A stretch of 59,245 nucleotides of DNA from Acetatifactor muris (lineage in GTDB: Bacteria; Bacillota; Clostridia; Lachnospirales; Lachnospiraceae), in the NCBI GenBank assembly GCA_023663635.1, contig JAMPHD010000015.1, positions 1 through 59,245 of the forward strand, read 5' to 3'. Positions 42,915 to 51,989 of the stretch are shown here, piece by piece. Under the pieces are notes generated by a model. That model was not told where the DNA came from. It saw nothing but the letters and a program-made list of their open reading frames with translations, and ran no database searches. Within the stretch, counting starts at the first letter, position 1. Each line of letters starts with the position of its first letter. A program made the position numbers and the translations under genes.

Positions 42915-44636
42915 ATGAACGAGACAGACTATCAGTTAGATCTGCTTAAGGCAATGAATCAGCGGCTGAGCGCAAAAGAGAAAATGTACAAGATGATCTG
43001 TGACGCGTCCAACTGCGCTTATCTGTATTATTCTTTCGAAAAAGGTGAGATCATCACCATGGGGAGATGGCGGGAATTTTTTGATTTTGAGATACAGGAC
43101 ATCCGGGATATCACGCGCCTTCTGGATGAAGTGGACGAGAATCAGACCCTGTCCCTCAGGGATGTGCTGTTTTTGGAGAAGAGCGGGCATGGGATCTCGG
43201 CCATGGAGTGCAAACACAGGGACGGAAAGCGTTGGTATTCTTTCAGGACCACTGTCAACTATGACAATATGGGAACGGAGCTTGACAAGCTGATCGTGGT
43301 GGAGAACACCACCAAGCAGAAGATACAGCGGGATGAACTGCTCTATATGGCTCATTTTGACGCTTTGACGGGACTGTTTAACCGCAATTATTTCGTGTTG
43401 CTGTTGGGAGATTATCTGCAGAGGGCCAAGACGGAGAACAATGTGGTCAGCGTTCTGGTCATCGACATTGACGATTTCAAGAAGATCAACGACGGGATCG
43501 GCATGGTGGCCGGGGATGAGCTGATCCAGAATTTTGGCGCCTTTCTGAAAGATTTTACCGGGGACAATGTGATCGCGTGTCATCTGAACAATGATGTGTA
43601 CTGTCTGGCCATCTACGATCCTTCCGGCAGCCGCAGCGTGGAGCAGATCCACCGGGCGATCCAAAGCCGGACGGAGCATCCGTTTGTGCTGAGCAACGGA
43701 CAGAATACCAATATCACGGTGAGCATCGGCGTGGCGGAGTATCCGGAGGCGGCATCCACCGCGTTGGATCTGATCAACTGCGCGGAGATCGTCATGTTCC
43801 GCTGCAAGAGCATGGGCAAGAACTCCCTGCAGTATTTTGACTCGCCCATACTGAAAGACTTCCTGAACAATATTGAGATGGAAAACAAGCTGAGACAGGC
43901 TGTGTTCAACAGCAATTTTGAGTTGCACTATCAGCCGCAGTATTTTACGGAGACCAAGACATTCCGCGGGGTGGAGGCCCTGATCCGCTGGAAGGACGAC
44001 AACGGCCATATGATCAGCCCGGAGGTCTTTATCCCCATAGCCGAGAAGAACGGCTGTATCGTTCACATTGGCAGTTGGGTGTTGGAGCAGAGTATCATGC
44101 AGTACGCGCAGTGGTGCGAACAGTATGGAGTCTCCTTTGTGATGTCCATCAATATCTCCGCCGTGCAGTACAACCGGGAGGATTTTGTGGCGGAGCTGCT
44201 GCGGACCATTCAAAAATATAATGTGAGACCGGAGCAGATCGAGATTGAGATCACGGAGAGTATCCTCATCGAGGATTTCAACAAGGTGATCGAGAAATTG
44301 AAGATGCTGCGGGCCGCGGGGATCCGCGTGTCATTGGACGATTTCGGCACGGGATATTCCTCCCTGTCTTATCTCAAGAAATTACCCATCGACACGCTGA
44401 AGATCGACAAGAGTTTCATCGACACCGTGCTGACGGACGGGGCGACCCGGATCATTACGGAATCCATCATCAACATGGTCAAATCCCTGGGGATGGAATC
44501 CATTGCGGAGGGCGTGGAGGACGAGGCGCAGTTTGAGTATCTCAAGTCCATAGGCTGTGATATGATTCAGGGATATTTCCTCGGAAGGCCACAGACTCCG
44601 GAGAATATCTCCGCATTGTTGCAAAAAATGATGTGA
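42915..44636 (+). CDS. GGDEF-EAL cyclic-di-GMP signalling protein
   Basis: 573 residues. An N-terminal PAS-like sensor (about 15-130), a GGDEF domain (about 145-300) whose signature reads AGDEL, and an EAL domain (about 315-573). The EAL side has GVEALIRW, ITESILIED, DDFGTGYSSLSYLKKLP and QGYFLGRP. The EAL phosphodiesterase looks intact. The cyclase motif is altered at first and last positions, so activity is doubtful and a regulatory GTP-binding role is possible. No membrane helix. Start after GGGGGAT. Confidence 0.9.
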   Translation: MNETDYQLDLLKAMNQRLSAKEKMYKMICDASNCAYLYYSFEKGEIITMGRWREFFDFEIQDIRDITRLLDEVDENQTLSLRDVLFLEKSGHGISAMECKHRDGKRWYSFRTTVNYDNMGTELDKLIVVENTTKQKIQRDELLYMAHFDALTGLFNRNYFVLLLGDYLQRAKTENNVVSVLVIDIDDFKKINDGIGMVAGDELIQNFGAFLKDFTGDNVIACHLNNDVYCLAIYDPSGSRSVEQIHRAIQSRTEHPFVLSNGQNTNITVSIGVAEYPEAASTALDLINCAEIVMFRCKSMGKNSLQYFDSPILKDFLNNIEMENKLRQAVFNSNFELHYQPQYFTETKTFRGVEALIRWKDDNGHMISPEVFIPIAEKNGCIVHIGSWVLEQSIMQYAQWCEQYGVSFVMSINISAVQYNREDFVAELLRTIQKYNVRPEQIEIEITESILIEDFNKVIEKLKMLRAAGIRVSLDDFGTGYSSLSYLKKLPIDTLKIDKSFIDTVLTDGATRIITESIINMVKSLGMESIAEGVEDEAQFEYLKSIGCDMIQGYFLGRPQTPENISALLQKMM

Positions 44637-44647
44637 GGACGGAATCG

Positions 44648-45691
44648 ATGGCATTTGTGGGAAGGGAAACGGAGTTAAATTATCTGGAGCAACATTTTAA
44701 TGCGGAGGACAACCGCATTTTGGTGGTCTACGGCCAAAAGGGCGTGGGCAAGACAGCCCTTCTCAAGGAATTCGGCCAAGATAAGACATGCGCTTATTAT
44801 ATGGCCCGACCCTGCTCCGACAGAGAACAGCGCTATCAGTGGGCAGGGGAACTGCGCCCGGAAAAGGATGGAGAGAATGCCTATCCCGAGTATGGGGAGA
44901 TCTTTGGCCGGCTGCGCCAAAGTGGCGGAGCAAAAATTTCCGGGCGGGATGCGTCCCGGGAGGGAAAGCTGCTTTTGGTCATCGATGAATTTCACCATAT
45001 TGTGAAGGGCAACGGGAATTTCTTCGCCGAACTGGCGGAGTTTGTGAAGGGACATGCCGGACCGGTTCTTGCGATCCTGTGCAGTTCCGCCGCCGGATGG
45101 GTGGAGAATCATCTGGTGGAGAAGATCGGGAGCGGAGTCCTGTCCATATCCGGCTTTCTGAAAGTGCGGGAACTGCCGATCCAAAGGATGCGGGAATTGT
45201 ATCCCGAATACGGGGAGGACGACTGTGTGCAGCTCTACGCGGCTCTGGGCGGCGTGCCCGGGCTTTGGAGACGGACGGACACCGCAAAGAGCGCGGGGGA
45301 CAATCTGATCGACAATCTGCTGAGCCGATACGGCGCTCTTCACGGCGAGATGGCGGACTGTCTGGCCGGCGAACTGAGGGAGCCCGCGGTCTACAATACG
45401 ATTCTGGCCGCCTTGGCGGCGGGCAGGACGAAACTGAATGATATTTACAGGCACACGGGTTTCTCCAGAGCCAAGATCAGCGTCTACCTCAAGAATCTGA
45501 TGGAGATCGATCTGGTGGAGAAGACCGGCGCGGGGGTCTATCGCATCACAAAACCCCATGTGCGCTTTTATTTCTGTTTTATCTATCCCAATCAAAGTCT
45601 TCTGGAGGAGCTCACGCCGAGGCAATTTTACAAGGAGATCGTGGAGGATGACTTCCCGGGATTTGTGAGGGAGGCATATCGAAAGAGCTGA
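44648..45691 (+). CDS. AAA-type ATPase with C-terminal DUF234-like region
   Basis: 347 residues. VGRETELNYLEQHF at the start, Walker A GQKGVGKTALL, Walker B LLLVIDEFHHI and sensor ILCSS. A winged-helix region follows near 245-285 (KLNDIYRHTGFSRAKISVYL), then a DUF234-like end. Relatives are common in archaea and Clostridia with unclear roles, mostly proposed DNA- or partner-linked switches. A GTG at 44633 overlaps the previous gene; ATG 44648 is preferred. Four bases before topB. Confidence 0.82.
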   Translation: MAFVGRETELNYLEQHFNAEDNRILVVYGQKGVGKTALLKEFGQDKTCAYYMARPCSDREQRYQWAGELRPEKDGENAYPEYGEIFGRLRQSGGAKISGRDASREGKLLLVIDEFHHIVKGNGNFFAELAEFVKGHAGPVLAILCSSAAGWVENHLVEKIGSGVLSISGFLKVRELPIQRMRELYPEYGEDDCVQLYAALGGVPGLWRRTDTAKSAGDNLIDNLLSRYGALHGEMADCLAGELREPAVYNTILAALAAGRTKLNDIYRHTGFSRAKISVYLKNLMEIDLVEKTGAGVYRITKPHVRFYFCFIYPNQSLLEELTPRQFYKEIVEDDFPGFVREAYRKS

Positions 45692-45695
45692 CCAT

Positions 45696-47765
45696 ATGAG
45701 TAAAAATCTGTTTATTGCCGAGAAACCCGGCGTGGCGAGAGAATTTGCCAATGCGTTAAAATTAAATATGCGGAAATTTGACGGCTATATGGAGGCCGAT
45801 GAGGCCATTGTGACCTGGTGTGTGGGACATCTGATCACCATGAGCTATCCGGAGGTCTATGATGAGAAATATCGCCGTTGGAGTTTTGACACCATACCCT
45901 TTATTCCGGATGAGTTCCGCTATGAAGTGATAGACAGTGTGGCCAAACAGTTTGGGATCGTGAGCGGATTATTGAACCGTCCGGACGTGGGAACGATCTA
46001 TGTCTGCACGGACTCCGGGCGCGAGGGAGAATACATCTACCGGCTGGTGGAGCAGATGGCGGGCGTAAAGGGTAAGCGACGGCTGCGGGTCTGGATCGAC
46101 TCCCAGACGGAGGAGGAGATCCTGCGCGGTATCAGGGAGGCCAGGGATCTGTCGGAGTATGATGCCCTGAGCGACGCGGCGTATCTGCGGGCCAAGGAAG
46201 ACTATCTGATGGGTATTAATTTCTCCAGAGCGCTGACGCTCAAATACGGCTCCGCGGTGAAATCCTATCTCAAGAGAGACCGGGCGGTGATCTCGGTGGG
46301 ACGGGTCATGACCTGTGTGTTGGGCATGATCGTGAACAGGGAACGGGAGATCCGCTCTTTCACCAAGACTTCTTTCTATCGGGTGACGGGGGAGTTCAAG
46401 ATCCGCGACAGGAGTCTGTCGGGGGAGTGGAAGGCCGTGGAGGGATCCGCGTACTATGGCTCGCCGGCCCTCTACAAAGAGACCGGCTTTAAGGAAAAGG
46501 CATCGGCGGAAAAGCTGATCGAATTTCTGCAGGCCGAGCCGGTGGGGAATATCACCGTGGAGGAGATCGAGCGTAAGAAAGAGAACAAAAAGCCGCCTCT
46601 CCTCTATAATCTGGCGGAACTGCAGAACGACTGCTCCAAGTTTTTTAAGATCAGTCCCGATGAGACCTTAAGGATCGTGCAGGAGCTCTATGAGAGGAAG
46701 ATGATCACTTATCCCCGAACGGATGCCAGAGTGCTGTCCACGGCGGTGGCCAAGGAGATACATAAAAATCTCGGTGGCCTGAGAAATTATGGGCCGGCGG
46801 GGAGTTTTGCGGCGGAGATCCTGTCGCAGGGCGGCTATAAAAATCTGTCCAAGACCCGCTATGTCAACGATAAGCAGATCACGGATCACTATGCCATCAT
46901 ACCCACGGGACAGGGACTCGGCAATCTGAATGGCCTTCCCCCGCTGTCGGCCAAGGTGTACGAGGTCATCGTGAGAAGATTTCTGGGGATTTTTTATCCC
47001 CCTGCCGTGTATCGCAAGATCGCTCTCGGCATAAATGTGAAAGGGGAGAGATTTGGCGCCAACTTCAAGGTTCGGGAGGAAGAAGGGTATCTGAAGGTCA
47101 TGACCTATTCCTTCAAAAAGGATGTGAAGGATACGAAGGATGCCGCGGAGAACAATGGCGCCGGGAGCGGCGTCATAGAAAATGCCGACGCGGACAACGG
47201 CGCAGCGGAGGAACAACTTGAGGAGAAATGCGATGCCGGGATGTTGGAGCTCCTCCTGCATTTAAAGAAGGGGGATATCCTGGAGGCGGCGGGATACGCG
47301 ATCAGGGAGGGAGAGACTTCTCCCCCCAAGCGATACACCTCGGGCAGCATCATACTGACGATGGAGAACGCGGGACAGTTTATCGAGGACGAGGAGCTCA
47401 GGGCGCAGATCAAGGGCAGCGGGATCGGCACCAGCGCCACCCGCGCGGAGATCCTGAAGAAACTGGTCCACATCGAGTATCTGGCCCTGAACAAGAAGAC
47501 GCAGGTGCTCACCCCCACGCTCATGGGAGAGATGATCTATGACGTGGTGGACTCCGCCCTCAAACCCTTATTGAACCCGGCGCTCACCGCCAGTTGGGAG
47601 AAAGGGTTGACCCAAGTGGCGGAGGGCAGGATCACCTCCGGGGAATACATGGGGAAACTCAGCGATTTTGTGAGCAGACGCACGAACATCGTCAAGCAGA
47701 TGAACAATCAGGGCAATCTGTACGCCCGTTTCCGCGAGGCGGAACAGAATTATAAGAAGAAATAA
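45696..47765 (+). CDS. topB: DNA topoisomerase III
   Basis: 689 residues, type IA topoisomerase. TOPRIM domain at the N-terminus (FIAEKPGVAREFANAL, TDSGREGEYIYRLVEQM), catalytic Tyr in KMITYPRTDARVLS, and GIGTSATRAEIL near the C-terminus. There are no zinc fingers at the end, as usual for TopB. Decatenates and resolves DNA crossings. A short acidic insert lies near residues 475-510. The ribosome site is weak, suggesting coupling with the ATPase gene four bases upstream. Confidence 0.93.
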   Translation: MSKNLFIAEKPGVAREFANALKLNMRKFDGYMEADEAIVTWCVGHLITMSYPEVYDEKYRRWSFDTIPFIPDEFRYEVIDSVAKQFGIVSGLLNRPDVGTIYVCTDSGREGEYIYRLVEQMAGVKGKRRLRVWIDSQTEEEILRGIREARDLSEYDALSDAAYLRAKEDYLMGINFSRALTLKYGSAVKSYLKRDRAVISVGRVMTCVLGMIVNREREIRSFTKTSFYRVTGEFKIRDRSLSGEWKAVEGSAYYGSPALYKETGFKEKASAEKLIEFLQAEPVGNITVEEIERKKENKKPPLLYNLAELQNDCSKFFKISPDETLRIVQELYERKMITYPRTDARVLSTAVAKEIHKNLGGLRNYGPAGSFAAEILSQGGYKNLSKTRYVNDKQITDHYAIIPTGQGLGNLNGLPPLSAKVYEVIVRRFLGIFYPPAVYRKIALGINVKGERFGANFKVREEEGYLKVMTYSFKKDVKDTKDAAENNGAGSGVIENADADNGAAEEQLEEKCDAGMLELLLHLKKGDILEAAGYAIREGETSPPKRYTSGSIILTMENAGQFIEDEELRAQIKGSGIGTSATRAEILKKLVHIEYLALNKKTQVLTPTLMGEMIYDVVDSALKPLLNPALTASWEKGLTQVAEGRITSGEYMGKLSDFVSRRTNIVKQMNNQGNLYARFREAEQNYKKK

Positions 47766-47810
47766 AAAATAGGCAGTTGAAGAAAGAAGAATCCGTTGGG
47801 AGGCAGGAAA

Positions 47811-48533
47811 ATGGCTGATCAATATAAACAAATACAACAGATCACGATCCCCGCGCTGTATGATCTGAGCGAGACCATTGCGGCAGAACTGTTCGCGGGG
47901 GCGGTCTATCCGTGGGAGGTACTGCCCTCCATACACGATTTTATCTTAAAGTTGGGAGAGTCGCTCTCTCCGGAACGGTTTGAGAAGAGGGGAGAGGATA
48001 TCTGGGTGGCGAAGAGCGCCAAGGTCGCGCCCACGGCCTCCTTAAACGGCCCGCTCATCATCGATGAGGAGGCGGAGATCAGACACTGCGCTTTCGTGCG
48101 GGGCAACGCCATCGTGGGAAAGGGCGCCGTGGTGGGCAATTCCACGGAGCTTAAGAATGTGATCCTGTTCAACAAAGTGCAGGTGCCCCACTACAATTAT
48201 GTGGGGGACAGCATTCTGGGATTCAAGGCCCATATGGGGGCGGGCTCCATCACTTCCAATGTGAAGAGCGACAAGACCCTCGTGGCGGTGAAGGGCATTG
48301 CGGACGGAGAGAAGTTCGAGCTTGAGACCGGCCTTAAGAAGATGGGGGCCATGTTGGGAGACCGCGTGGAGGTGGGATGCAACAGCGTGTTGAATCCGGG
48401 CACCGTCATCGGCAGGGACTCCAATGTCTATCCCACATCCTGCGTGAGGGGCGTGATCCCGGCTGAACATATCTTCAAGGACAAAGAAAATATTGTGGGG
48501 AAAGAAAGTGGAAAGTCATCGGCTGACCGCTGA
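47811..48533 (+). CDS. left-handed beta-helix protein (GlmU C-terminal-like)
   Basis: 240 residues. Hexapeptide-repeat turns from about 65-215 (VAKSAKVAPTASLNGPLIID, AIVGKGAVVGNSTELKNVIL, VEVGCNSVLNPGTVIGRDSN) as in sugar-nucleotide acyltransferases and GlmU. There is no N-terminal pyrophosphorylase domain, only a helical 60-residue lead. It could acetylate or bind a sugar nucleotide; substrate unknown. ATG 47811 follows GGGAGG. Confidence 0.82.
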   Translation: MADQYKQIQQITIPALYDLSETIAAELFAGAVYPWEVLPSIHDFILKLGESLSPERFEKRGEDIWVAKSAKVAPTASLNGPLIIDEEAEIRHCAFVRGNAIVGKGAVVGNSTELKNVILFNKVQVPHYNYVGDSILGFKAHMGAGSITSNVKSDKTLVAVKGIADGEKFELETGLKKMGAMLGDRVEVGCNSVLNPGTVIGRDSNVYPTSCVRGVIPAEHIFKDKENIVGKESGKSSADR

Positions 48534-48568
48534 GGAGACAGCTATCGGCCGGTCGCTGAGGAAAGGCA

Positions 48569-48597
48569 TTGACTTTAACGGAAGAATAGTGTATATT
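48569..48597 (+). promoter_or_regulatory. strong promoter of the TrpXYZ-like ABC operon
   Basis: TTGACT, 17 bases, TATATT at 48592-48597. Confidence 0.75.
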
Positions 48598-48603
48598 TTA
48601 CAT

Positions 48604-48653
48604 TGATTAATTTATTGCTTTAATCAGTTAAAGCGCCGTATCTCAATACGGCG
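48604..48653 (+). promoter_or_regulatory. two hairpins in the leader of the ABC operon
   Basis: GATTAA (48605-48610) pairs with TTAATC 9 bases further on. CGCCGTA (48634-48640) pairs with TACGGCG (48647-48653) around a 6-base loop, ending just before the GGAGGG ribosome site. They may regulate or stabilise the transcript. Confidence 0.45.
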
Positions 48654-48667
48654 GAATGGAGGGTATT

Positions 48668-49621
48668 ATGAAGAAGAAAATGATGGCACTTTTGCTGATC
48701 GCGGCAATGTCGGCCACCGTGTTGACGGGTTGCGGCAGCAAGCAGGACGTGTACGACGTAGGTATCTGTCAGTTGATGGAACATCCCGCACTGGATGCCG
48801 CGACGCAGGGATTTCAGGACGCGCTGACCGAGAAACTCGGGGACAGCGTGAAATTCCATTTTCAGAGCGCGCAGGGAGAGCAGACCACTGCCGGCACCAT
48901 CTGTAACGGATTTGTGTCTGACGGGGTGGATCTGATCCTCGCAAACGCGACTTCCCCGCTGCAGGCGGCTGCCGCGGCGACCACCACGATCCCCATTCTG
49001 GGCACTTCCGTGACGGATTACGCCACTGCGCTTGAGATCGACAACTGGACCGGCGCAACGGGCAGAAACATATCCGGGACTTCCGATCTCGCGCCCATCG
49101 CGGAGCAGGAGAATATGTTGGTGGAGCTCTTCCCCAACGCAAAGCAGGTGGGCCTCCTGTACTGTTCCGCAGAGCCCAACTCTCAGTATCAGATCGAGCT
49201 TTTCATTGAGGCTCTTGAGGAGGATAACATCGCTTATAAATCTTATCCCATCGCTGACACCAATGAGGTGCAGGCAGTGGTGACGGCCGCTGCGGGAGAG
49301 TGTGACGTGCTCTACATACCCACCGACAACACGTTGGCAAACGTCACCGAGACTGTCTACAATATCGTGGGACCCGCCAAGGTACCCGTGATCGCCGGCG
49401 AGGAGGGCATCTGCGGCGGATGCGGCGTGGCTACCCTTTCCATCAGCTATTACGATATCGGCTATACCACCGGTGAGATGGCTTATGAGATCATGGTGAA
49501 CGGCGCTGATATCTCCACCATGGATGTGCGTTTTGCGCCCAATGTGACCAAGAAATACAACGCCAAGATCTGCGGGGAATTGGGAATAGAGATTCCTGCC
49601 GATTACGAGGCGATCGAGTAG
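48668..49621 (+). CDS. TrpX-type ABC transporter substrate-binding lipoprotein
   Basis: 317 residues of the ABC_sub_bind family that includes tryptophan/tyrosine-type importers. Lipobox LTGC near residue 20. Two Rossmann-like lobes follow, with GFQDALTEKLGDSVKFHF, DLILANATSPLQAAAAA and CDVLYIPTDNTLAN. It binds substrate outside the cell for the permease and ATPase encoded next; the actual ligand is not known. ATG 48668 follows GGAGGG. A terminator lies 29 bases after the stop. Confidence 0.88.
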   Translation: MKKKMMALLLIAAMSATVLTGCGSKQDVYDVGICQLMEHPALDAATQGFQDALTEKLGDSVKFHFQSAQGEQTTAGTICNGFVSDGVDLILANATSPLQAAAAATTTIPILGTSVTDYATALEIDNWTGATGRNISGTSDLAPIAEQENMLVELFPNAKQVGLLYCSAEPNSQYQIELFIEALEEDNIAYKSYPIADTNEVQAVVTAAAGECDVLYIPTDNTLANVTETVYNIVGPAKVPVIAGEEGICGGCGVATLSISYYDIGYTTGEMAYEIMVNGADISTMDVRFAPNVTKKYNAKICGELGIEIPADYEAIE

Positions 49622-49650
49622 TGATCGAAACATAAAGCTACAGTGAATTC

Positions 49651-49687
49651 AAAGCCGGGGATGTGCATTGCGGTATCCCCGGCTTTT
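49651..49687 (+). terminator. intra-operon terminator between binding protein and permease genes
   Basis: AAAGCCGGGGAT (49651-49662) and ATCCCCGGCTTT (49675-49686) form a perfect 12-base stem with a 12-base loop and a short T-run. It probably lets most transcripts stop after the binding-protein gene, giving more of it than of the membrane parts. Confidence 0.75.
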
Positions 49688-49732
49688 GATAAAACATGGA
49701 CGGATACTGTTGTCAAAGGAGAGAAAACAAAC

Positions 49733-50683
49733 ATGGATTACTTTTTGTCACTCAATCCCATGTCGCTTTTGCGCGCATGGCCGGGCTCCATCGCCCAGGG
49801 AATGATCTGGGGCATCATGGCTCTGGGAGTCTTTATCACCTTTCGACTGTTGGATTTTGCGGATCTGACGGTGGACGGCTCCATAGCCACGGGCGCGGCC
49901 GTGTCCGTCATGCTCATCAGGGGGGGCATGTCACCGATTTTGTCGCTGCCCATCGCCTTTGCGGCCGGCATGTTGGCGGGAATGGTGACGGGTCTTTTGA
50001 ATACGGCGTTGGGCATTCCGGGAATCTTGGCCAGTATCCTGACACAGTTGTCGCTTTATTCGGTAAATCTGGTCATACTGGGCAAATCCAACCAACCCGT
50101 GAGTGTGGACAATTACCCGTTGGTGGCGTCCCTCCGCTATGTGACGGACGGCGACGTGGCGTCCAGAGTGCTGTTTTTTGTCGAACTCTTCCTATTCCTC
50201 CTGGTATTGGTGGCGGTCTGCTACTGGTATTTCGGGACGGAGAACGGACATGCCATCCGGGCCACCGGCTGTAATCCCAACATGGCCAGGGCGCAGGGCA
50301 TCAACACGGATTTCATCAAGGTGTTGGCGCTGATGCTCTCCAACGGTCTGGTGGGACTCTGCGGCGCGTTCTACGCGCAGTTTCAGGGCTCGGCGGATAT
50401 CAATATGGGACGCGGTGCCATCGTGATCGGTCTGGCCGCGGTGATCATAGGCGAGGTGCTGTTCGGCAAATTTGCGTCCAAGAGAAAGCTTGCCTTTGCG
50501 TTCACGCTGTTTTCCGTGATCCTGGGCGCGGTGATCTACTACATGGTATATCAGTTCGTGCTCTGGCTGAAGATGCCCTCTGACTACATGAAAATGTTCT
50601 CGGCCATTGTGGTGGCGATCTTCCTCGCCATTCCTCATCTGAAAGAGAAGAGAGCGCTGAAAAAGGGGGTGCGGAAGGCATGA
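49733..50683 (+). CDS. TrpY-type ABC transporter permease
   Basis: 316 residues with about eight helices, family of branched-chain-amino-acid-type permeases (BPD_transp_2). Typical parts: FADLTVDGSIATGAAVSVML near the start, NTALGIPGILASILTQL and ATGCNPNMARAQGIN. The frame is open to 49643, but that stretch overlaps the terminator hairpin; ATG 49733 follows AAAGGAGAG. Overlaps the ATPase gene by four bases. Confidence 0.9.
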   Translation: MDYFLSLNPMSLLRAWPGSIAQGMIWGIMALGVFITFRLLDFADLTVDGSIATGAAVSVMLIRGGMSPILSLPIAFAAGMLAGMVTGLLNTALGIPGILASILTQLSLYSVNLVILGKSNQPVSVDNYPLVASLRYVTDGDVASRVLFFVELFLFLLVLVAVCYWYFGTENGHAIRATGCNPNMARAQGINTDFIKVLALMLSNGLVGLCGAFYAQFQGSADINMGRGAIVIGLAAVIIGEVLFGKFASKRKLAFAFTLFSVILGAVIYYMVYQFVLWLKMPSDYMKMFSAIVVAIFLAIPHLKEKRALKKGVRKA

Positions 50684-51492
50684 GTGACGCAAATTATGCA
50701 TTGGAGATTCAGAATGTGCACAAGGTGTTCAACCGCGGCACCATCAACGAGAAGGTGGCGCTCTCCGGTATCAGTCTGCAGTTAAACCCCGGTGATTTTG
50801 TCACGATCATCGGCGGCAACGGAGCCGGCAAATCCACCATGCTGAACGCCATCGCGGGGGTCTGGCCCACGGACGGCGGACGCATCATCATAGACGGCAC
50901 GGATATCACGGGACTGGCGGAACACAAGCGGGCTCCCTATCTGGGGCGTGTGTTTCAGGATCCCATGATGGGCACGGCGGCCACCATGGACATAGAGGAG
51001 AACATGGCCATCGCCTACCGCAGAGGACAGAGGCGCACTTTGAAGTGGGGCATCACCAGGGCGGAGCGGGAGATGTTCCGCGAGAAACTGAGCGTGCTGG
51101 GACTGGGACTGGAGGACCGCATGACCAACAAGGTGGGTCTTTTGTCGGGAGGACAGAGACAGGCGGTCACGCTGCTCATGGCCTCTCTCAAACAGCCCAA
51201 GCTCCTTCTTCTGGATGAACATACCGCGGCTCTGGATCCCAAGACGGCGGCGAAGGTTTTGGAGATCAGTGACCGGATCATTGAGGAGAATGATCTGACG
51301 GCCATGATGGTCACCCACAATATGAAGGATGCCATCGCCCATGGCAACCGCCTGATCATGATGCACGAAGGCCGTGTGATCTATGATGTGAGCGGAGAGG
51401 AGAAGAAGAATCTCCATGTGAAAGATCTGCTGGCCAAGTTCGGAGAGGTCAGCGGGGAAGAGTTTGCGAATGACAGGATGATCTTGGCGTGA
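50680..51492 (+). CDS. TrpZ-type ABC transporter ATP-binding protein
   Basis: 270 residues. Walker A GGNGAGKST, signature LLSGGQRQAVTLLMAS, Walker B LLLLDEHTAALDPKTA and switch His in MMVTHNMKDA. Glu of Walker B is followed by His (DEH) as often in this subfamily. Last gene of the operon. Confidence 0.92.
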   Translation: MSDANYALEIQNVHKVFNRGTINEKVALSGISLQLNPGDFVTIIGGNGAGKSTMLNAIAGVWPTDGGRIIIDGTDITGLAEHKRAPYLGRVFQDPMMGTAATMDIEENMAIAYRRGQRRTLKWGITRAEREMFREKLSVLGLGLEDRMTNKVGLLSGGQRQAVTLLMASLKQPKLLLLDEHTAALDPKTAAKVLEISDRIIEENDLTAMMVTHNMKDAIAHGNRLIMMHEGRVIYDVSGEEKKNLHVKDLLAKFGEVSGEEFANDRMILA

Positions 51493-51551
51493 TGGGTAAT
51501 GGAATAAATGGATTCGGGGCTGATCTTCGTGATATATAAGAGGTGAAGGGG

Positions 51552-51682
51552 CTCCGAGGGGCGGTCATTTCCATTCGGGCGCGCTCCCGCTCGGCGAAAA
51601 ACGCAACGGTGCTAAGCTCATAGGGACTTCGCTAAGCACCGGCGTTTTTCAACGGCCCTCATGAAAACGATCGCCCCCGGAG
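51552..51682. repeat. 131-base imperfect palindrome with a terminator-like core
   Basis: The core pairs GAAAAACGC (51596-51604) plus CGGTGCT (51607-51613) with AGCACCG (51635-51641) plus GCGTTTTTC (51642-51650). Outer arms 51552-51580 and about 51655-51682 also match: CTCCG, GGGGCGrTC, TTTyCAT and GGGC recur in order on the opposite strand. It can end the ABC operon in either direction. The extended ends suggest a mobile or structured intergenic repeat. Confidence 0.6.
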
Positions 51683-51746
51683 GAGGCAGCCTGACATGGT
51701 GTGAAGATCAGGGGCGAATTATTATTGTAAGGGGTAAGAGACGCTC

Positions 51747-51818
51747 ATGTGGCTTTTGGATGACGCGCCCGAGGAGGCATTTGAGACTTATAAGATGTAT
51801 TTGGAAGGAAAAATTTAA
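51747..51818 (+). CDS. possible 23-residue ORF or gene remnant
   Basis: ATG to TAA, acidic (MWLLDDAPEEAFETYKM…), with GGGG upstream. It may be the end of a lost gene rather than a real peptide. The gap between the ABC operon and the DUF3800 locus (51493-51989) otherwise holds the palindrome and the RNA candidate. Confidence 0.2.
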   Translation: MWLLDDAPEEAFETYKMYLEGKI

Positions 51819-51840
51819 AGATTATTATTCCCAAAATGAG

Positions 51841-51869
51841 TTGATATATTAATGAGAACAACGTATAAT
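51841..51869 (+). promoter_or_regulatory. strong promoter of the structured RNA candidate
   Basis: TTGATA, exactly 17 bases, perfect TATAAT at 51864-51869. Start of transcription expected about 51876-51878. Confidence 0.75.
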
Positions 51870-51875
51870 ATAGTT

Positions 51876-51968
51876 ATAGATATGAATCTGTTGCATCAGT
51901 GCATTCATATCCGGGCTGACCGAAAGGTCCTGGTCCACCGGCTGGCGGGGATTTACCCCGCCATTTTT
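51876..51968 (+). ncRNA. structured small RNA candidate upstream of a DUF3800 gene
   Basis: About 93 bases between a strong promoter and a terminator, with no ORF that explains it. First stem GATATGAAT (51879-51887) with ATTCATATC (51903-51911), 9 perfect pairs, 15-base loop. Next GACC-GAAA-GGTC (51918-51929), a tetraloop hairpin, which CCGG 51911-51914 and CCGG 51938-51941 could enclose. Then the terminator stem. From memory, several structured RNA motifs lie upstream of DUF3800 genes and are named after them; I cannot say which, if any, this matches. The RNA is followed after 21 bases by a DUF3800 gene. Confidence 0.65.
51943..51968 (+). terminator. terminator of the RNA candidate
   Basis: TGGCGGGG (51943-51950) and CCCCGCCA (51956-51963), loop ATTTA, then five T (51964-51968). 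A textbook intrinsic terminator. Confidence 0.85.
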
Positions 51969-51989
51969 ATACATTGAAGGGATGATCAA

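Noticed and set aside
51876..51968. retron msr/msd RNA
   Set aside because: No reverse transcriptase gene nearby; the downstream gene is DUF3800-like.
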